DNA of 64,000 nucleotides from an uncultured Aquabacterium sp. (GCF_947366995.1 NZ_CANBCC010000006.1:28208-92207); one strand, 5' to 3'. Positions 51,485-61,400 are shown, counted from the first letter of the stretch. Program-made: numbers and translations. The notes: generated from the letters alone by a model not told the origin.

Positions 51485-52168
51485 GTGAAGCTGTACAGCA
51501 TTCGCCGCGGCATGGGCTGCGCGGTCGGGGTTCTCGTGTTGTCTGCCAGCCTGACGGGCTGCGGCACTGTCCGCAAGCAGGATGAGGCGAGTGCCCGTCT
51601 GGCCGTGCAGGAACAGGTCAACGAGAAGCTCGCTGCAGCCGAGAAGGCCCAGCAGCAAGGCCAGCCCGACAAGGCCATCGAGCACCTCGATGCGGCGATC
51701 AAGGCCGATCCGGCTGCCAAGGAGCCTTGGCTGAAGAAGGCCCAGATTCACTTCGAGGCTCGCCAGTACGGGCTGGCCATCACCGAAGCCCAGGAAGTGC
51801 TGCAACGCGATGTGAACGACCTCACCGCGAAGAGCATTGTCGCCGTCAGTGGCCTGCGTGTCAGTGCCGAGGCGCTCGAGCAACTGCGCAAGGCCAACGA
51901 GGTGACCGGCTCGACGCGCAGCGAAGCCGAAAGCGTCGCCCGCATCATCCGCGAGGCGCTGGGCGAACCCATTCTCCCGCCGGTCGCCGGCCCTGCTGAG
52001 CCCCCGGCCAAGCCGCGTGGCAATCGCTCTGCCTACCGCCCGCAGGCCGCCGTGATGAACCGTACTCAGGCGCCGGCAATGGGCGCAGCGCCCTCACCCG
52101 CCGGCGTGAAGCCTGCCGCCCCGCCTGCCGGTGGCGCGCGCAGCAACCCCTTTGGTGCCTTGCAGTAA
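51485..52168 (+). CDS. TPR-containing lipoprotein at the head of the tssBC operon
   Basis: Lipobox VLSASLTGC; TPR-like AEKAQQQGQPDKAIEHLDAAIKADPAAKEPWLKKAQIHFEARQYGLAITEAQEVLQRD; GTG start; Pro/Ala-rich C-terminus. Confidence 0.8.
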   Translation: MKLYSIRRGMGCAVGVLVLSASLTGCGTVRKQDEASARLAVQEQVNEKLAAAEKAQQQGQPDKAIEHLDAAIKADPAAKEPWLKKAQIHFEARQYGLAITEAQEVLQRDVNDLTAKSIVAVSGLRVSAEALEQLRKANEVTGSTRSEAESVARIIREALGEPILPPVAGPAEPPAKPRGNRSAYRPQAAVMNRTQAPAMGAAPSPAGVKPAAPPAGGARSNPFGALQ

Positions 52169-52191
52169 ACAGACCAGGAAGGAGCCTTGTC

Positions 52192-52707
52192 ATGGCCAAG
52201 AAAGACAGTGTGCAGGACCGTCTCGGACGTGTCCGTGCCCCCCGCGTGCAACTGCGCTACGACGTCGAAATCGGTGACGCCACCGAGCAGAAGGAGTTGC
52301 CGTTCGTCATGGGCGTGATGGGCGACTTCACGGGTCAGCCCGACCCTGACAAGCCGCAGGTCCGTCTGAAGGACCGCAAGTTCGTCAACGTCGATCTGGA
52401 CAACTTCGACGAGGTGATGGCTGGCATGGCGCCGCGCGCCAGCTACCGTGTGAAGAACAAGCTTGGCCCCGATGGCGGCGAGTTCGCCGTGAACCTCGAG
52501 TTCAAGAAGATGGACGATTTCCGGCCTGAAGCCGTGGTCGAGCAGGTCGAGCCGCTGCGCAAGCTGCTGGAGGCACGCAGCAAGCTGTCAGACCTGCGAA
52601 ACAAGCTGGCTGGCAACGACAAGCTGGAAGACGTGCTCGGGGAGGTGCTCAACAACACCGAGAAGCTCAAGCAACTGGGCGAAGAAACCCAGCAGGGCGG
52701 GGAGTGA
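52192..52707 (+). CDS. tssB: Type VI secretion sheath small subunit TssB
   Basis: RVRAPRVQLRYDVEIGDATEQKELPFVMGVMGDFTGQP...RKFVNVDLDNFDEVMAGMAPR. Confidence 0.97.
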   Translation: MAKKDSVQDRLGRVRAPRVQLRYDVEIGDATEQKELPFVMGVMGDFTGQPDPDKPQVRLKDRKFVNVDLDNFDEVMAGMAPRASYRVKNKLGPDGGEFAVNLEFKKMDDFRPEAVVEQVEPLRKLLEARSKLSDLRNKLAGNDKLEDVLGEVLNNTEKLKQLGEETQQGGE

Positions 52708-52711
52708 CATC

Positions 52712-54190
52712 ATGAGCGCACAACTGCAGGCACAGACCGGTGCCGTGGTCGAGTCGACCAGTCTGCTCGACGACATCGTCGCCAAGAGCAAGGTGGCCAA
52801 GACCACCACCGAGCACGCCCGTGCGAAGGACCTGATTGCCGAGCTGGTCAAGGAAGTCATGCAGGGCACGGTCACGGTGTCCGACAACCTCTCGGCCACC
52901 ATCGATGCACGCATCGCCGAGCTTGACCAGCTGATCTCGATGCAGCTCAGCGAGGTCATGCACGCCCCCGAGTTCCAGAAGTTGGAGTCCTCGTGGACGG
53001 GCCTGCACTATCTGTGCAAGCAGACCTCGACGGGCGAGATGCTGAAGATCAAGGTCTTCAACGCCACCAAGAAGGAGCTTGTCAAAGACTTCAAGACGGC
53101 CATCGACTTCGACCAGTCGGCGCTGTTCAAGAAGGTCTATGAAGAAGAGTTCGGCACCTTCGGTGGTGCGCCGTTTGCCAGCCTGATTGGCGATTTCGAA
53201 ATCGGCCGTGGCGCGGAGGACATGTACTTCCTCGAGCAGATGTCGCACGTGGCAGCCGCCTCGCATGCACCCTTCGTATCGGCCGCATCGCCGGAGCTGT
53301 TCGGTCTGGAGACCTACACGGACCTGGGCAAGCCCCGTGATCTGGCCAAGGTGTTCGACACGGTGGAATACGCCAAGTGGAAGTCCTTCCGTGACGCCGA
53401 AGATGCCCGCTACGTAGGGCTGACACTGCCGCGCTTTCTGGGGCGTCAGCCATTTGATCCGAAGGACGGTGTGACCTGTGAAGGCTTCAACTTCGTCGAG
53501 CGCACTGATGGCACCGACCACGAGCGTTATCTGTGGGTGAACGCCGCGTACGCGTTTGCGGCTCGCCTGACCAATGCCTTTGAGAGCTACGGGTGGTGTG
53601 CTGCCATCCGTGGTGTCGAAGGCGGCGGTCTGGTGGAGGACTTGCCCACCCACACCTTCCGGACCGACGATGGTGAAGTGGCACTCAAGTGCCCCACGGA
53701 GATCTCGATCACCGACCGCCGTGAGAAGGAGCTGAGCGACCTCGGCTTCATCCCCCTGGTGCACTGCAAGAACACCGATTACGCCGCGTTCTTCGGAGCG
53801 CAGTCGGTGCAGAAGGTCAAGAAGTACGACTCGGATGCCGCCAGCGCCAACGCCGTGCTGTCGGCCCAGTTGCAGTACATGTTTGCGGTCTGCCGCATTG
53901 CGCACTACATGAAGTCCATGATGCGCGACAAGATTGGCAGCTTTGCCTCGCCGGGCGAGATCGAGGCCTACCTGACCGGCTGGCTGCAGCAGTACGTGAC
54001 GACAGACCAGGCCGCCTCGCAGGAAACCAAGGCGCGCTATCCGCTGGCCGAGGCCGCAGTGCAGGTTTCAGAAGTACCCGGACGTCCGGGGGTGTACAGG
54101 GCGGTTTCGTTTGTTCGTCCGCACTTCCAGCTGGACGAGCTGTCCATCTCGTTGCGCCTGGTCGCCCAGCTGCCCGGCTCCAACGGTTAA
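52712..54190 (+). CDS. tssC: Type VI secretion sheath large subunit TssC
   Basis: ISMQLSEVMHAPEFQKLESSWTGLHYL...EEFGTFGGAPFASLIGDFEIGR...RFLGRQPFDPK. Confidence 0.97.
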   Translation: MSAQLQAQTGAVVESTSLLDDIVAKSKVAKTTTEHARAKDLIAELVKEVMQGTVTVSDNLSATIDARIAELDQLISMQLSEVMHAPEFQKLESSWTGLHYLCKQTSTGEMLKIKVFNATKKELVKDFKTAIDFDQSALFKKVYEEEFGTFGGAPFASLIGDFEIGRGAEDMYFLEQMSHVAAASHAPFVSAASPELFGLETYTDLGKPRDLAKVFDTVEYAKWKSFRDAEDARYVGLTLPRFLGRQPFDPKDGVTCEGFNFVERTDGTDHERYLWVNAAYAFAARLTNAFESYGWCAAIRGVEGGGLVEDLPTHTFRTDDGEVALKCPTEISITDRREKELSDLGFIPLVHCKNTDYAAFFGAQSVQKVKKYDSDAASANAVLSAQLQYMFAVCRIAHYMKSMMRDKIGSFASPGEIEAYLTGWLQQYVTTDQAASQETKARYPLAEAAVQVSEVPGRPGVYRAVSFVRPHFQLDELSISLRLVAQLPGSNG

Positions 54191-54212
54191 TCAAACACAG
54201 GAGGAATGAGGA

Positions 54213-54782
54213 ATGGCAAAGGACATCTTTGTCGAGTTCGTGGGCTCGGACGTCATCGGTGACGTCCGTGACAAGGACCACGGCTCAGCATCGCCCACCG
54301 CGAAGAACACCAAGCCGACGCTCGAGGTGAGCTCGTGGACGCAGACCGTGCGCCAGCCCAAGTCGGCGACGTCATCGACGGCCGGTGGTCACTCGGCCGA
54401 GCGCTGCGAGCACGCCGACATGGTGTTCACCAAGGACATCGATGCTGCCACGCCGAAGCTGCTGCAGGCCTGCTCGGCCGGCACCATCTTCAAAGAAGTC
54501 AAGGTCTACTTCTACCGTGCGATCTCCAGCACGGCAAACCAGGCCGGGCAGCACAACGGCGGCCTGCAGCGCAAGCGCTACCTGCTGATCGAAATGAAGA
54601 ACGTGCTGGTGTCCAGCGTCACGCCGCAGGTTGGCGGTGAAGGCCTGCCGACCGAGACGTTCTCGCTGCGTTACTCGGCCATCCGCTGGTCGTACGACGA
54701 GGTGAAGATCGACGGCACCGTCGGTCACACCAACGTGTCGTGCGCCTGGAACCTGGCCACCAACACCACCACCTACTCCTGA
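54213..54782 (+). CDS. hcp: Type VI secretion tube protein Hcp
   Basis: Follows tssC; FVEFVGSDVIGDVRDKDH...ERCEHADMVFTKDIDAATPKLLQACSAGTIFKEVKVYFYRA...IRWSYDE. Confidence 0.93.
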   Translation: MAKDIFVEFVGSDVIGDVRDKDHGSASPTAKNTKPTLEVSSWTQTVRQPKSATSSTAGGHSAERCEHADMVFTKDIDAATPKLLQACSAGTIFKEVKVYFYRAISSTANQAGQHNGGLQRKRYLLIEMKNVLVSSVTPQVGGEGLPTETFSLRYSAIRWSYDEVKIDGTVGHTNVSCAWNLATNTTTYS

Positions 54783-55285
54783 TGGAGTCCGGGGGCGCAG
54801 CCCCCGTCTTGTCCATGCCTGACCAGTTCCCGCCCAGCATCTGGGATCGCCTCTTGGCCGCCGAGGGCGAACATCGGCCGGGCGGGCTGGTCGGCATCGA
54901 CAAGATCAAGGCCCAGGTGGCGCGCGATGTCGAGAACATCCTGAACGCCCGACAGGCGCTGTTCCTTGCCGGCGCCCAGTACAGCCTTGCTGCCCGTTCA
55001 GTCATAGGCTTCGGCCTCACGGACTTCGCACACGTGACCACCTACGGAACGCACGAGATGGACGAGGTCTGCCGCAGCATCGAGCGCGCCATCCTGGCCC
55101 ACGAGCACCGGCTGCGTCATGTGCAGGTGCGGTTCCGGGGTACATCGCTGATTGCCGGGCGCTGGGGCTTCGACGTCGTGGCCGAACTCCGTGTCGGCGA
55201 TGCGCGCGAGCCGATCAGTTTCGAAGCCGTCATGGATTCGTCCAAACAGAATTTCAGCGTGCAACAGGGCGCCGGACCCGCATGA
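54782..55285 (+). CDS. tssE: Type VI secretion baseplate subunit TssE (GPW/gp25 family)
   Basis: SIWDRLLAA...ILNARQALF...YGTHEMDEVCRSIERAILAHEHRLRHVQVRF; TGATG overlap with hcp (an internal Met at 54815 is an alternative start). Confidence 0.93.
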   Translation: MESGGAAPVLSMPDQFPPSIWDRLLAAEGEHRPGGLVGIDKIKAQVARDVENILNARQALFLAGAQYSLAARSVIGFGLTDFAHVTTYGTHEMDEVCRSIERAILAHEHRLRHVQVRFRGTSLIAGRWGFDVVAELRVGDAREPISFEAVMDSSKQNFSVQQGAGPA

Positions 55286-57153
55286 AGAGCCTTGTCCCCC
55301 ATTTCGAACGTGAGCTGACCTTTCTGCGCGAAAGGGCGTCGGGGTTCGCGCGCGCCTATCCGAAGATCGCTGCCAGGCTCGAGCTGAGTGACGGCGTCTC
55401 AAGTGACCCGCATGCGGAGCGCATGATCGAGTCGTTCGCCTTGTTGGCCGCCCGCATCCACAAGCGGTTGGACGACGACTTCTCGCTGTTCACCGAGTCC
55501 ATGCTTGAGGTGCTGTACCCCCACTACCTCCGGCCGTTCCCTTCGTGCTCGGTGGCGCGCTTCGATCAAGGCGCGGCGGCCGGGCAGCTCACCCGAGCGA
55601 TCACGGTGGGGCGAGGCACCAGCCTGCAGAGCCGTCCCGTCAAGGGCGTGGCGTGCCGGTTTCGCACCACCAAGGACGTCACCCTGCTGCCGCTGGTGGT
55701 CCAGTCGGCGATCTATCGCAATGCGGTGAAGGCGCCGCCCGGCACGCCCCTGCCAGCCGGCGTCACGTCCGTGCTCTCGGTACGTCTGTCCTTGTCGTCA
55801 CCTCAGGCGGCCTGGCCCGATGTCCTGACGCGACCGTTGCGTTTCTATCTCGACGGTGAGCCTTCGCTGGTGGTCGCCTTGCGCGAGGCCCTGTGTCGGA
55901 ACGTCGCGAGCATGATGGTGCAATGGGGTGACCATGGTGTGTGGCAGCCGATGGCATCGGACGCCCGACCACAGCAGGCGGGGTTCGATCCGGACGAACC
56001 GCTTGTGGCGTTCGACTCGCGAACGCACGACGCCTATCGGCTGCTCACCGAGTACTTTGTCTTTCCCGAGAAGTTCAACTTCGTCGACCTGCCGGTGTCG
56101 TCCCCTGCTGGCGCTGTCTCCGGTGCTGGCGAGTCCGACGCGCGGAGCTTGACCGTCCATCTGCTGATGAAAGGCATTCGCAGCGACTCGGATGCATCGC
56201 GCTTGCTCGAGATGAGTTCGGAGCGCAACCTCTTGCTGGGCTGCACGCCGGTCGTCAACCTGTTCGAGCAGCACGCCGATCCCATCCGCATCACGCAGCA
56301 GACGGTGTCCTATCCGGTCGTGGTGGACAGTCGGCGCGCTTTTGCCTATGAGGTTCACACCATCCGCAAGGTGTTCCGGGTCAGGAAAACGGCGGAAGGG
56401 GAGGCGGTCGAGGCCTTCGGGCCGATGTTCTCGTTCCGCCACGGCGACGACGAGGCCGATGATGAGGGCGCTCCCCGGTGTTATTGGCATGTCCGTCGCG
56501 ACGAGGACCTGGCTGAGCAGAGCCCGGGTTACGAGACGGAGCTGACGTTGGTGGATCAGGCCTTCAATCCCGCCGCGCCGCAGATCGATACGCTTTCGCT
56601 GACGGTGCTGGCGACCAACCGCGATCTGCCATCGCTCTTGCCTTTCGGCCTGCAGGGGGGCGACCTGTTCATGGAAGGGGGCGGTCCGGCGCGCGAGATC
56701 CGCCTGCTGCGCAAGCCGACGGCCAGCGTGCGGCTGCATCGGCATGGCGGGATGTTGTGGCGCTTGATCTCGCATCTGTCCCTCAACCATCTGTCGCTGG
56801 CGTCCGGGGGCGCCGAAGGCCTGCGTGAGATGCTGGGCCTCTATGACTTCGCCCGCGCATCGGGTGTGCGGGGCATGATCGATGGCCTCGAAGACCTCCG
56901 GTGTCGCGATGCGACGGCCTGGCTCCCGGGCGAGCCATTTGCCTCGTTCGTGAAGGGCACGGAAGTCCAGCTGTTTGTCGATGAGGAGCGTTTCGTCGGG
57001 GCGGGACTTGGCCTGTTTGCTGAAGTCCTGGATCGGTTCTTCGGGCTGTATGCCCACGCCAACAGTTTCACCCAGCTCACCGTGCTGGCCGCGCGTACCC
57101 AGGAAGTTCTGGTGTCATGTCCTCCCCGCAGCGGCGCTCAACGTCTGGTGTGA
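55282..57153 (+). CDS. tssF: Type VI secretion baseplate subunit TssF
   Basis: HFERELTFLRERASGFARAYPKIAARLELSDGVSSDPHAERMIESFALLAARIHKRLDDDFSLFTESMLEVLYPHYLRPFPSC. Confidence 0.97.
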   Translation: MKSLVPHFERELTFLRERASGFARAYPKIAARLELSDGVSSDPHAERMIESFALLAARIHKRLDDDFSLFTESMLEVLYPHYLRPFPSCSVARFDQGAAAGQLTRAITVGRGTSLQSRPVKGVACRFRTTKDVTLLPLVVQSAIYRNAVKAPPGTPLPAGVTSVLSVRLSLSSPQAAWPDVLTRPLRFYLDGEPSLVVALREALCRNVASMMVQWGDHGVWQPMASDARPQQAGFDPDEPLVAFDSRTHDAYRLLTEYFVFPEKFNFVDLPVSSPAGAVSGAGESDARSLTVHLLMKGIRSDSDASRLLEMSSERNLLLGCTPVVNLFEQHADPIRITQQTVSYPVVVDSRRAFAYEVHTIRKVFRVRKTAEGEAVEAFGPMFSFRHGDDEADDEGAPRCYWHVRRDEDLAEQSPGYETELTLVDQAFNPAAPQIDTLSLTVLATNRDLPSLLPFGLQGGDLFMEGGGPAREIRLLRKPTASVRLHRHGGMLWRLISHLSLNHLSLASGGAEGLREMLGLYDFARASGVRGMIDGLEDLRCRDATAWLPGEPFASFVKGTEVQLFVDEERFVGAGLGLFAEVLDRFFGLYAHANSFTQLTVLAARTQEVLVSCPPRSGAQRLV

Positions 57154-58211
57154 TCCACCAACTGCTGCAGCAGCCGCAGCAGTTCGATTTCCTGCAGGCC
57201 GTGCGGTTGCTGGACCGTTGGCTGGACGGCGGGTTCCCAGCGGGGCGCGGGTTGGCGCGGGTTCGCTTCCGCAATGCCGTTTCGCTGTCGTTCCCAGCGA
57301 GCGACATCGAGGCGCTGGTGGTGCACGCTCGCGAGGACAACTTCGCCGACCTGGGTGCGATCCCGGCCACCGCCATTGACCGGGTCGAGGTCACGCCTGC
57401 CTTCATGGGACTGCTGGGCGTGAGTGGCGCCTTGCCGCTGTGCTACACCGAGGCCATCGGGCAGCGTGAGCTGTACCAGAAGGACACCGCAGCCCGCGCG
57501 TTCCTCGATGTGTTCACGCACCGCTCGGTCGTGCTGTTCTACGACGCGTGGCGAAAGCACCGCTTGCCCATCGATCTGGAGCTGACGGCGCCACGTCGCT
57601 TCCGGCGAATGATCCTGTCGCTGGGTGGGCTGAATGCCGTGGGGGAGCGGCCACGGGGCGGAGCGGAGCGAGTACCTGCGATTTCGGCCCAGGCACTCGC
57701 GTATTACGGCGGGGCGTTGCGGCACCAGCGGTGGTCGGCTGTGCAGGCCCAGCGCGTGCTCGCTGAGTACTTCGGTTTGCCGGTGCACATCGAACAGTTC
57801 GTGGGCCGCTGGTACGCCTTGCCCGAGCTCGCCCGAGCGCGGCTCGGCGTGCAGGTGGCTGGACAACGCACCCAGGGCGTGCTGGGGAAGTCCGCGCTGC
57901 TGGGCGAGCGGGTCTGGCAGCGCAACCTGTGCCTGCGCGTGGAGTTGGGCCCTTTGCCGCACGCCCGCCTGCAGGGGTTTCTGCCGGAGAGCCGCGGAGC
58001 GCGCGCGCTGTCACAGTGGCTGACGCTGTGCTTCGGGACCGGGCTGACCTTCGAGGTGCGCCTGCGACTGGACCGCGCGCACATCGAGCCGACCGTGCTG
58101 CACTCGGGCCGCGACAGCACGCGCAGCCGCCTCGGCTGGGACACGTTTCTGCAGACCCGCCCATCCACTGCAGACCGCGGGGACATCCGCTATGAGCTTC
58201 ATCCCGCTTGA
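57117..58211 (+). CDS. tssG: Type VI secretion baseplate subunit TssG
   Basis: QQPQQFDFLQAVRLLDRWL...VRFRNAVSLSFPASDIEAL...FMGLLGVSGALPLCYTE; overlaps tssF by 37 bp. Confidence 0.96.
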   Translation: MSSPQRRSTSGVIHQLLQQPQQFDFLQAVRLLDRWLDGGFPAGRGLARVRFRNAVSLSFPASDIEALVVHAREDNFADLGAIPATAIDRVEVTPAFMGLLGVSGALPLCYTEAIGQRELYQKDTAARAFLDVFTHRSVVLFYDAWRKHRLPIDLELTAPRRFRRMILSLGGLNAVGERPRGGAERVPAISAQALAYYGGALRHQRWSAVQAQRVLAEYFGLPVHIEQFVGRWYALPELARARLGVQVAGQRTQGVLGKSALLGERVWQRNLCLRVELGPLPHARLQGFLPESRGARALSQWLTLCFGTGLTFEVRLRLDRAHIEPTVLHSGRDSTRSRLGWDTFLQTRPSTADRGDIRYELHPA

Positions 58212-58270
58212 GCCAGGCGGGATGCATCAGAACAAAGAACACACAAGGACCAGGGAAGGACCCCGTTGCC

Positions 58271-61057
58271 ATGAGCCAGAACCTCAAGACCCTCATCTCG
58301 AAATTGAACGACGCCACGCGCCAGGCGGCCGAGCGGGCCGCCAGTCTGTGCATGGGCCGCGGACACTACGAAGTGGACATCGAACACCTGCTGCTGGCCT
58401 TGCTGGAGAAGCCGGGCAACGACCTCGCGGTGCTCGCTCAGCGGGCCAGTGTGTCGCTCACCGAGTTGCAGCGTGACATCGAGGCCGAGCTGGCTGGCTT
58501 CAAGACGGGGAACACGCGCACGCCTGTGTTCTCGGCGCACCTGCCGGTGCTGCTGGAGCACGCCTGGTTGATCGCGTCGCTTGAATCAGCTGTTGCCCGC
58601 ATCCGCAGTGCGCATCTGCTGTTGGCGCTGCTGACCGAGCCCACGCTGAGCCAGTTGGCGCACCGCACGTCGCGGTTGTTCGCGCGCTTTCCGCTGGAGG
58701 ACCTGAAGCACCGACTGGCCGAGGTGACCCGCGGCTCGACGGAGGCGGTGACACCGGCCGCATCCCGCTCGGCGCAGCAGGACGACAGGGAGGGGGGTGC
58801 CGAGGAGGCGGATGCTACCGATGCCCTCAGCGGCAAGACCCCCGCCCTCGACCAGTTCACCACCAACCTCACGGAGCGCGCGCGCGAAGGCAAGGTGGAC
58901 CCGGTGATCGGTCGCGACGCCGAGATTCGACAGGCCATCGACATCCTGATGCGCCGGCGCCAGAACAACCCCATCCTGACGGGTGAGGCGGGCGTCGGCA
59001 AGACGGCGGTGGTGGAAGGGCTGGCCCTCCGTGTGGCCGAGGGCGACGTGCCGCCGCCGCTGCAAGGGGTCGCCATCCATGTGCTCGACATGGGCCTGCT
59101 GCAGGCGGGCGCGTCGGTCAAGGGCGAGTTCGAGAACCGCCTCAAGAACGTGATCGACGAGGTCAAGCGCAGCGCGCATCCGATCATCCTGTTCATTGAC
59201 GAGGCGCACACCATGATCGGTGCGGGCGGCCAGGCGGGGCAGAACGATGCAGCGAACCTGCTGAAGCCTGCCCTGGCGCGCGGTGAATTGCGCACGATCG
59301 CGGCGACGACCTGGGGTGAGTACAAGAAGTACTTCGAGAAGGATGCAGCGCTGGCGCGGCGCTTCCAGGTGATCAAAGTGGAGGAGCCGTCCGAGGAGCT
59401 TGCCTGCGCGATGCTGCGCGGCATGGCACCCTTGATGGAAAAGCACTTCGGCGTGCGCTTGCTGGACGGCGCGATTCGGGAGGCGGTGCGCCTGTCGGCG
59501 CGCTACATCAGCGGTCGGCAGCTGCCGGACAAGGCCGTGAGCGTGCTGGACACTGCGTGCGCCAAGGTCGCGCTGGGCCAGAGCGCCACGCCGGCCCGCA
59601 TCGAGGAGGCGCGCAAGCGTCTGGAACGTCTGGACGCGGAGGCGGCGGCCTTGCTGCGCGAGGCCACGATCGGGGCCCGGCATGGTGATCGCCTCGACGC
59701 CTTGAAGGCCGAGCGCAACGCCATCGTGCAACAGTTGCAGGCCGACGAGGCCCGCTGGAGCCATGAGCAGCAGCTGGTGACCGACATTCAGGCGCTGCGC
59801 GCGAAGCTGGAGCAGCAGGCCGGTGGCCTGTCGTCCGCCGAAGCGGGCCTGGCCACGACCGCTGCAGAGGCCACCGTGCCCGAGGGCACGAGCAAGGCCG
59901 CAAAGTCGCGCAAGAAGGAGGCGAGCCCGGCGTCGCCCGACCATGAGTTGCTGGCCGGCAAGCAGGCCGAGCTGGCCGCGCTGCAGGGCGAGGCGCCGTT
60001 GGTGCCGATGCAGGTGGATGGTCACGTGGTCGCCGAGATCGTGGCGGCCTGGACAGGCATCCCGCTGGGCAAGATGGTCAAGGACGAGATTCGCACGGTG
60101 CGCAATCTGCAGGGGACGCTGCAGGAGCGCGTCATCGGCCAGGACCACGCGCTGGCTGCGATCGCGCAGCGTGTGCGCACGGCCCGCGCCGGGCTCGAGG
60201 ACCCGAACAAGCCCAAGGGTGTGTTCCTGTTCGTGGGGCCCAGCGGCGTCGGCAAGACGGAGACCGCACTGGCGCTGGCCGACATCCTCTATGGCGGCGA
60301 GCGCAACCTCATCACCATCAACATGAGCGAGTATCAGGAGGCGCACAGCGTCAGCGGCCTGAAGGGCTCGCCGCCCGGCTATGTGGGCTATGGCGAGGGC
60401 GGCGTGCTGACCGAGGCCGTGCGCCGCAAGCCCTACAGCGTGGTGCTGCTCGACGAGGTCGAGAAGGCGCACCCGGATGTGCTGGAGATGTTCTTCCAGG
60501 TGTTCGACAAGGGCGTGATGGACGATGCAGAGGGGCGCGAGATCGACTTCCGCAACACGGTGATCATCCTCACCTCGAACGCGGGCTCACAGCAGATCAT
60601 GAACGCGTGCTTCCGGCAGGACGAGGAACTGGGTGGCCCGGTGATGCGGTCGGTCGACGAGATGCCGGCTGCAGACGAACTGGCGGAGACACTGCGCCCG
60701 GTGCTCTACAAGACCTTCAAGCCGGCCTTCATCGGGCGGACCAAGGTGGTGCCCTATTACCCGCTGAACGACGAAGTGCTGGTCGACGTGATCAAGCTCA
60801 AGCTGGATCGGATTGCGGCCCGCGTGGCGGCCAACCACCAGGCCGAATTGAGCTACGACGACGCGCTGGTGGAGTCGGTGCTGGCGCGGTGCACCGAGGT
60901 GGACACGGGCGCCCGGGCGGTGGACCACATTCTCAATGGCAGCCTGCTGCCCGAAGTGGCGGAAAGCGTGCTGGCTCGCATGGCCGAGGGGCAGCCCATC
61001 CAGCGCATCAAGGTGAGCGCGGCCAAGGACGGTGCCTTCCGCTTCAAGGTGGCGTGA
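58271..61057 (+). CDS. tssH: Type VI secretion ATPase TssH (ClpV)
   Basis: Two AAA modules: LTGEAGVGKTAVVEGLALRV and FVGPSGVGKTETALALADILYGGERNLITINMSEYQEAHSVSGLKGSPPGYVGYGEGG. Confidence 0.97.
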   Translation: MSQNLKTLISKLNDATRQAAERAASLCMGRGHYEVDIEHLLLALLEKPGNDLAVLAQRASVSLTELQRDIEAELAGFKTGNTRTPVFSAHLPVLLEHAWLIASLESAVARIRSAHLLLALLTEPTLSQLAHRTSRLFARFPLEDLKHRLAEVTRGSTEAVTPAASRSAQQDDREGGAEEADATDALSGKTPALDQFTTNLTERAREGKVDPVIGRDAEIRQAIDILMRRRQNNPILTGEAGVGKTAVVEGLALRVAEGDVPPPLQGVAIHVLDMGLLQAGASVKGEFENRLKNVIDEVKRSAHPIILFIDEAHTMIGAGGQAGQNDAANLLKPALARGELRTIAATTWGEYKKYFEKDAALARRFQVIKVEEPSEELACAMLRGMAPLMEKHFGVRLLDGAIREAVRLSARYISGRQLPDKAVSVLDTACAKVALGQSATPARIEEARKRLERLDAEAAALLREATIGARHGDRLDALKAERNAIVQQLQADEARWSHEQQLVTDIQALRAKLEQQAGGLSSAEAGLATTAAEATVPEGTSKAAKSRKKEASPASPDHELLAGKQAELAALQGEAPLVPMQVDGHVVAEIVAAWTGIPLGKMVKDEIRTVRNLQGTLQERVIGQDHALAAIAQRVRTARAGLEDPNKPKGVFLFVGPSGVGKTETALALADILYGGERNLITINMSEYQEAHSVSGLKGSPPGYVGYGEGGVLTEAVRRKPYSVVLLDEVEKAHPDVLEMFFQVFDKGVMDDAEGREIDFRNTVIILTSNAGSQQIMNACFRQDEELGGPVMRSVDEMPAADELAETLRPVLYKTFKPAFIGRTKVVPYYPLNDEVLVDVIKLKLDRIAARVAANHQAELSYDDALVESVLARCTEVDTGARAVDHILNGSLLPEVAESVLARMAEGQPIQRIKVSAAKDGAFRFKVA

Positions 61058-61089
61058 TGGCGGGCCGGGGTGACGGGGTTCGGCCCTGC

Positions 61090-61299
61090 TCAGTCGCTGA
61101 GCACGAGCATGGCCTCGTCGCACCAGTCGTTGGCGGCGGTGTAGAAGCCTTCCCAGACGCAGCCGTTGCAGCCACGGCCGCAGCAGGTGGTGGGCTCGGG
61201 GGGCGGTTCGCGCAGGGTGACGCCCTTCTGGGCGGCCTGGCGCTGGAAGTGGGCGAACATGGCCTGGGCCGATTCGCGGTCGGTGAGCTGGAAGTCCAT
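61090..61299 (-). CDS. Small Cys-rich oxidoreductase-like domain protein
   Basis: 69 aa; PPPEPTTCCGRGCNGCVWEGFYTAANDWCDEAMLVLSD resembles the Oxidored-like (OXLD) CCGRGCxxCVW motif. Confidence 0.75.
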   Translation of the reverse strand: MDFQLTDRESAQAMFAHFQRQAAQKGVTLREPPPEPTTCCGRGCNGCVWEGFYTAANDWCDEAMLVLSD

Positions 61300-61400
61300 G
61301 GTCACGCGGCGTGCAGGGCGCCGTCTGGCTGAGGGAACATCGCGCGGACACGGTGCGCGAGGCGTGCGGATGATACCGGCATGCGTGGCATAGTGTCCGC

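Noticed and set aside
58586-60472. 628-aa minus-strand ORF
   Set aside because: Antisense to tssH; no domain signature.
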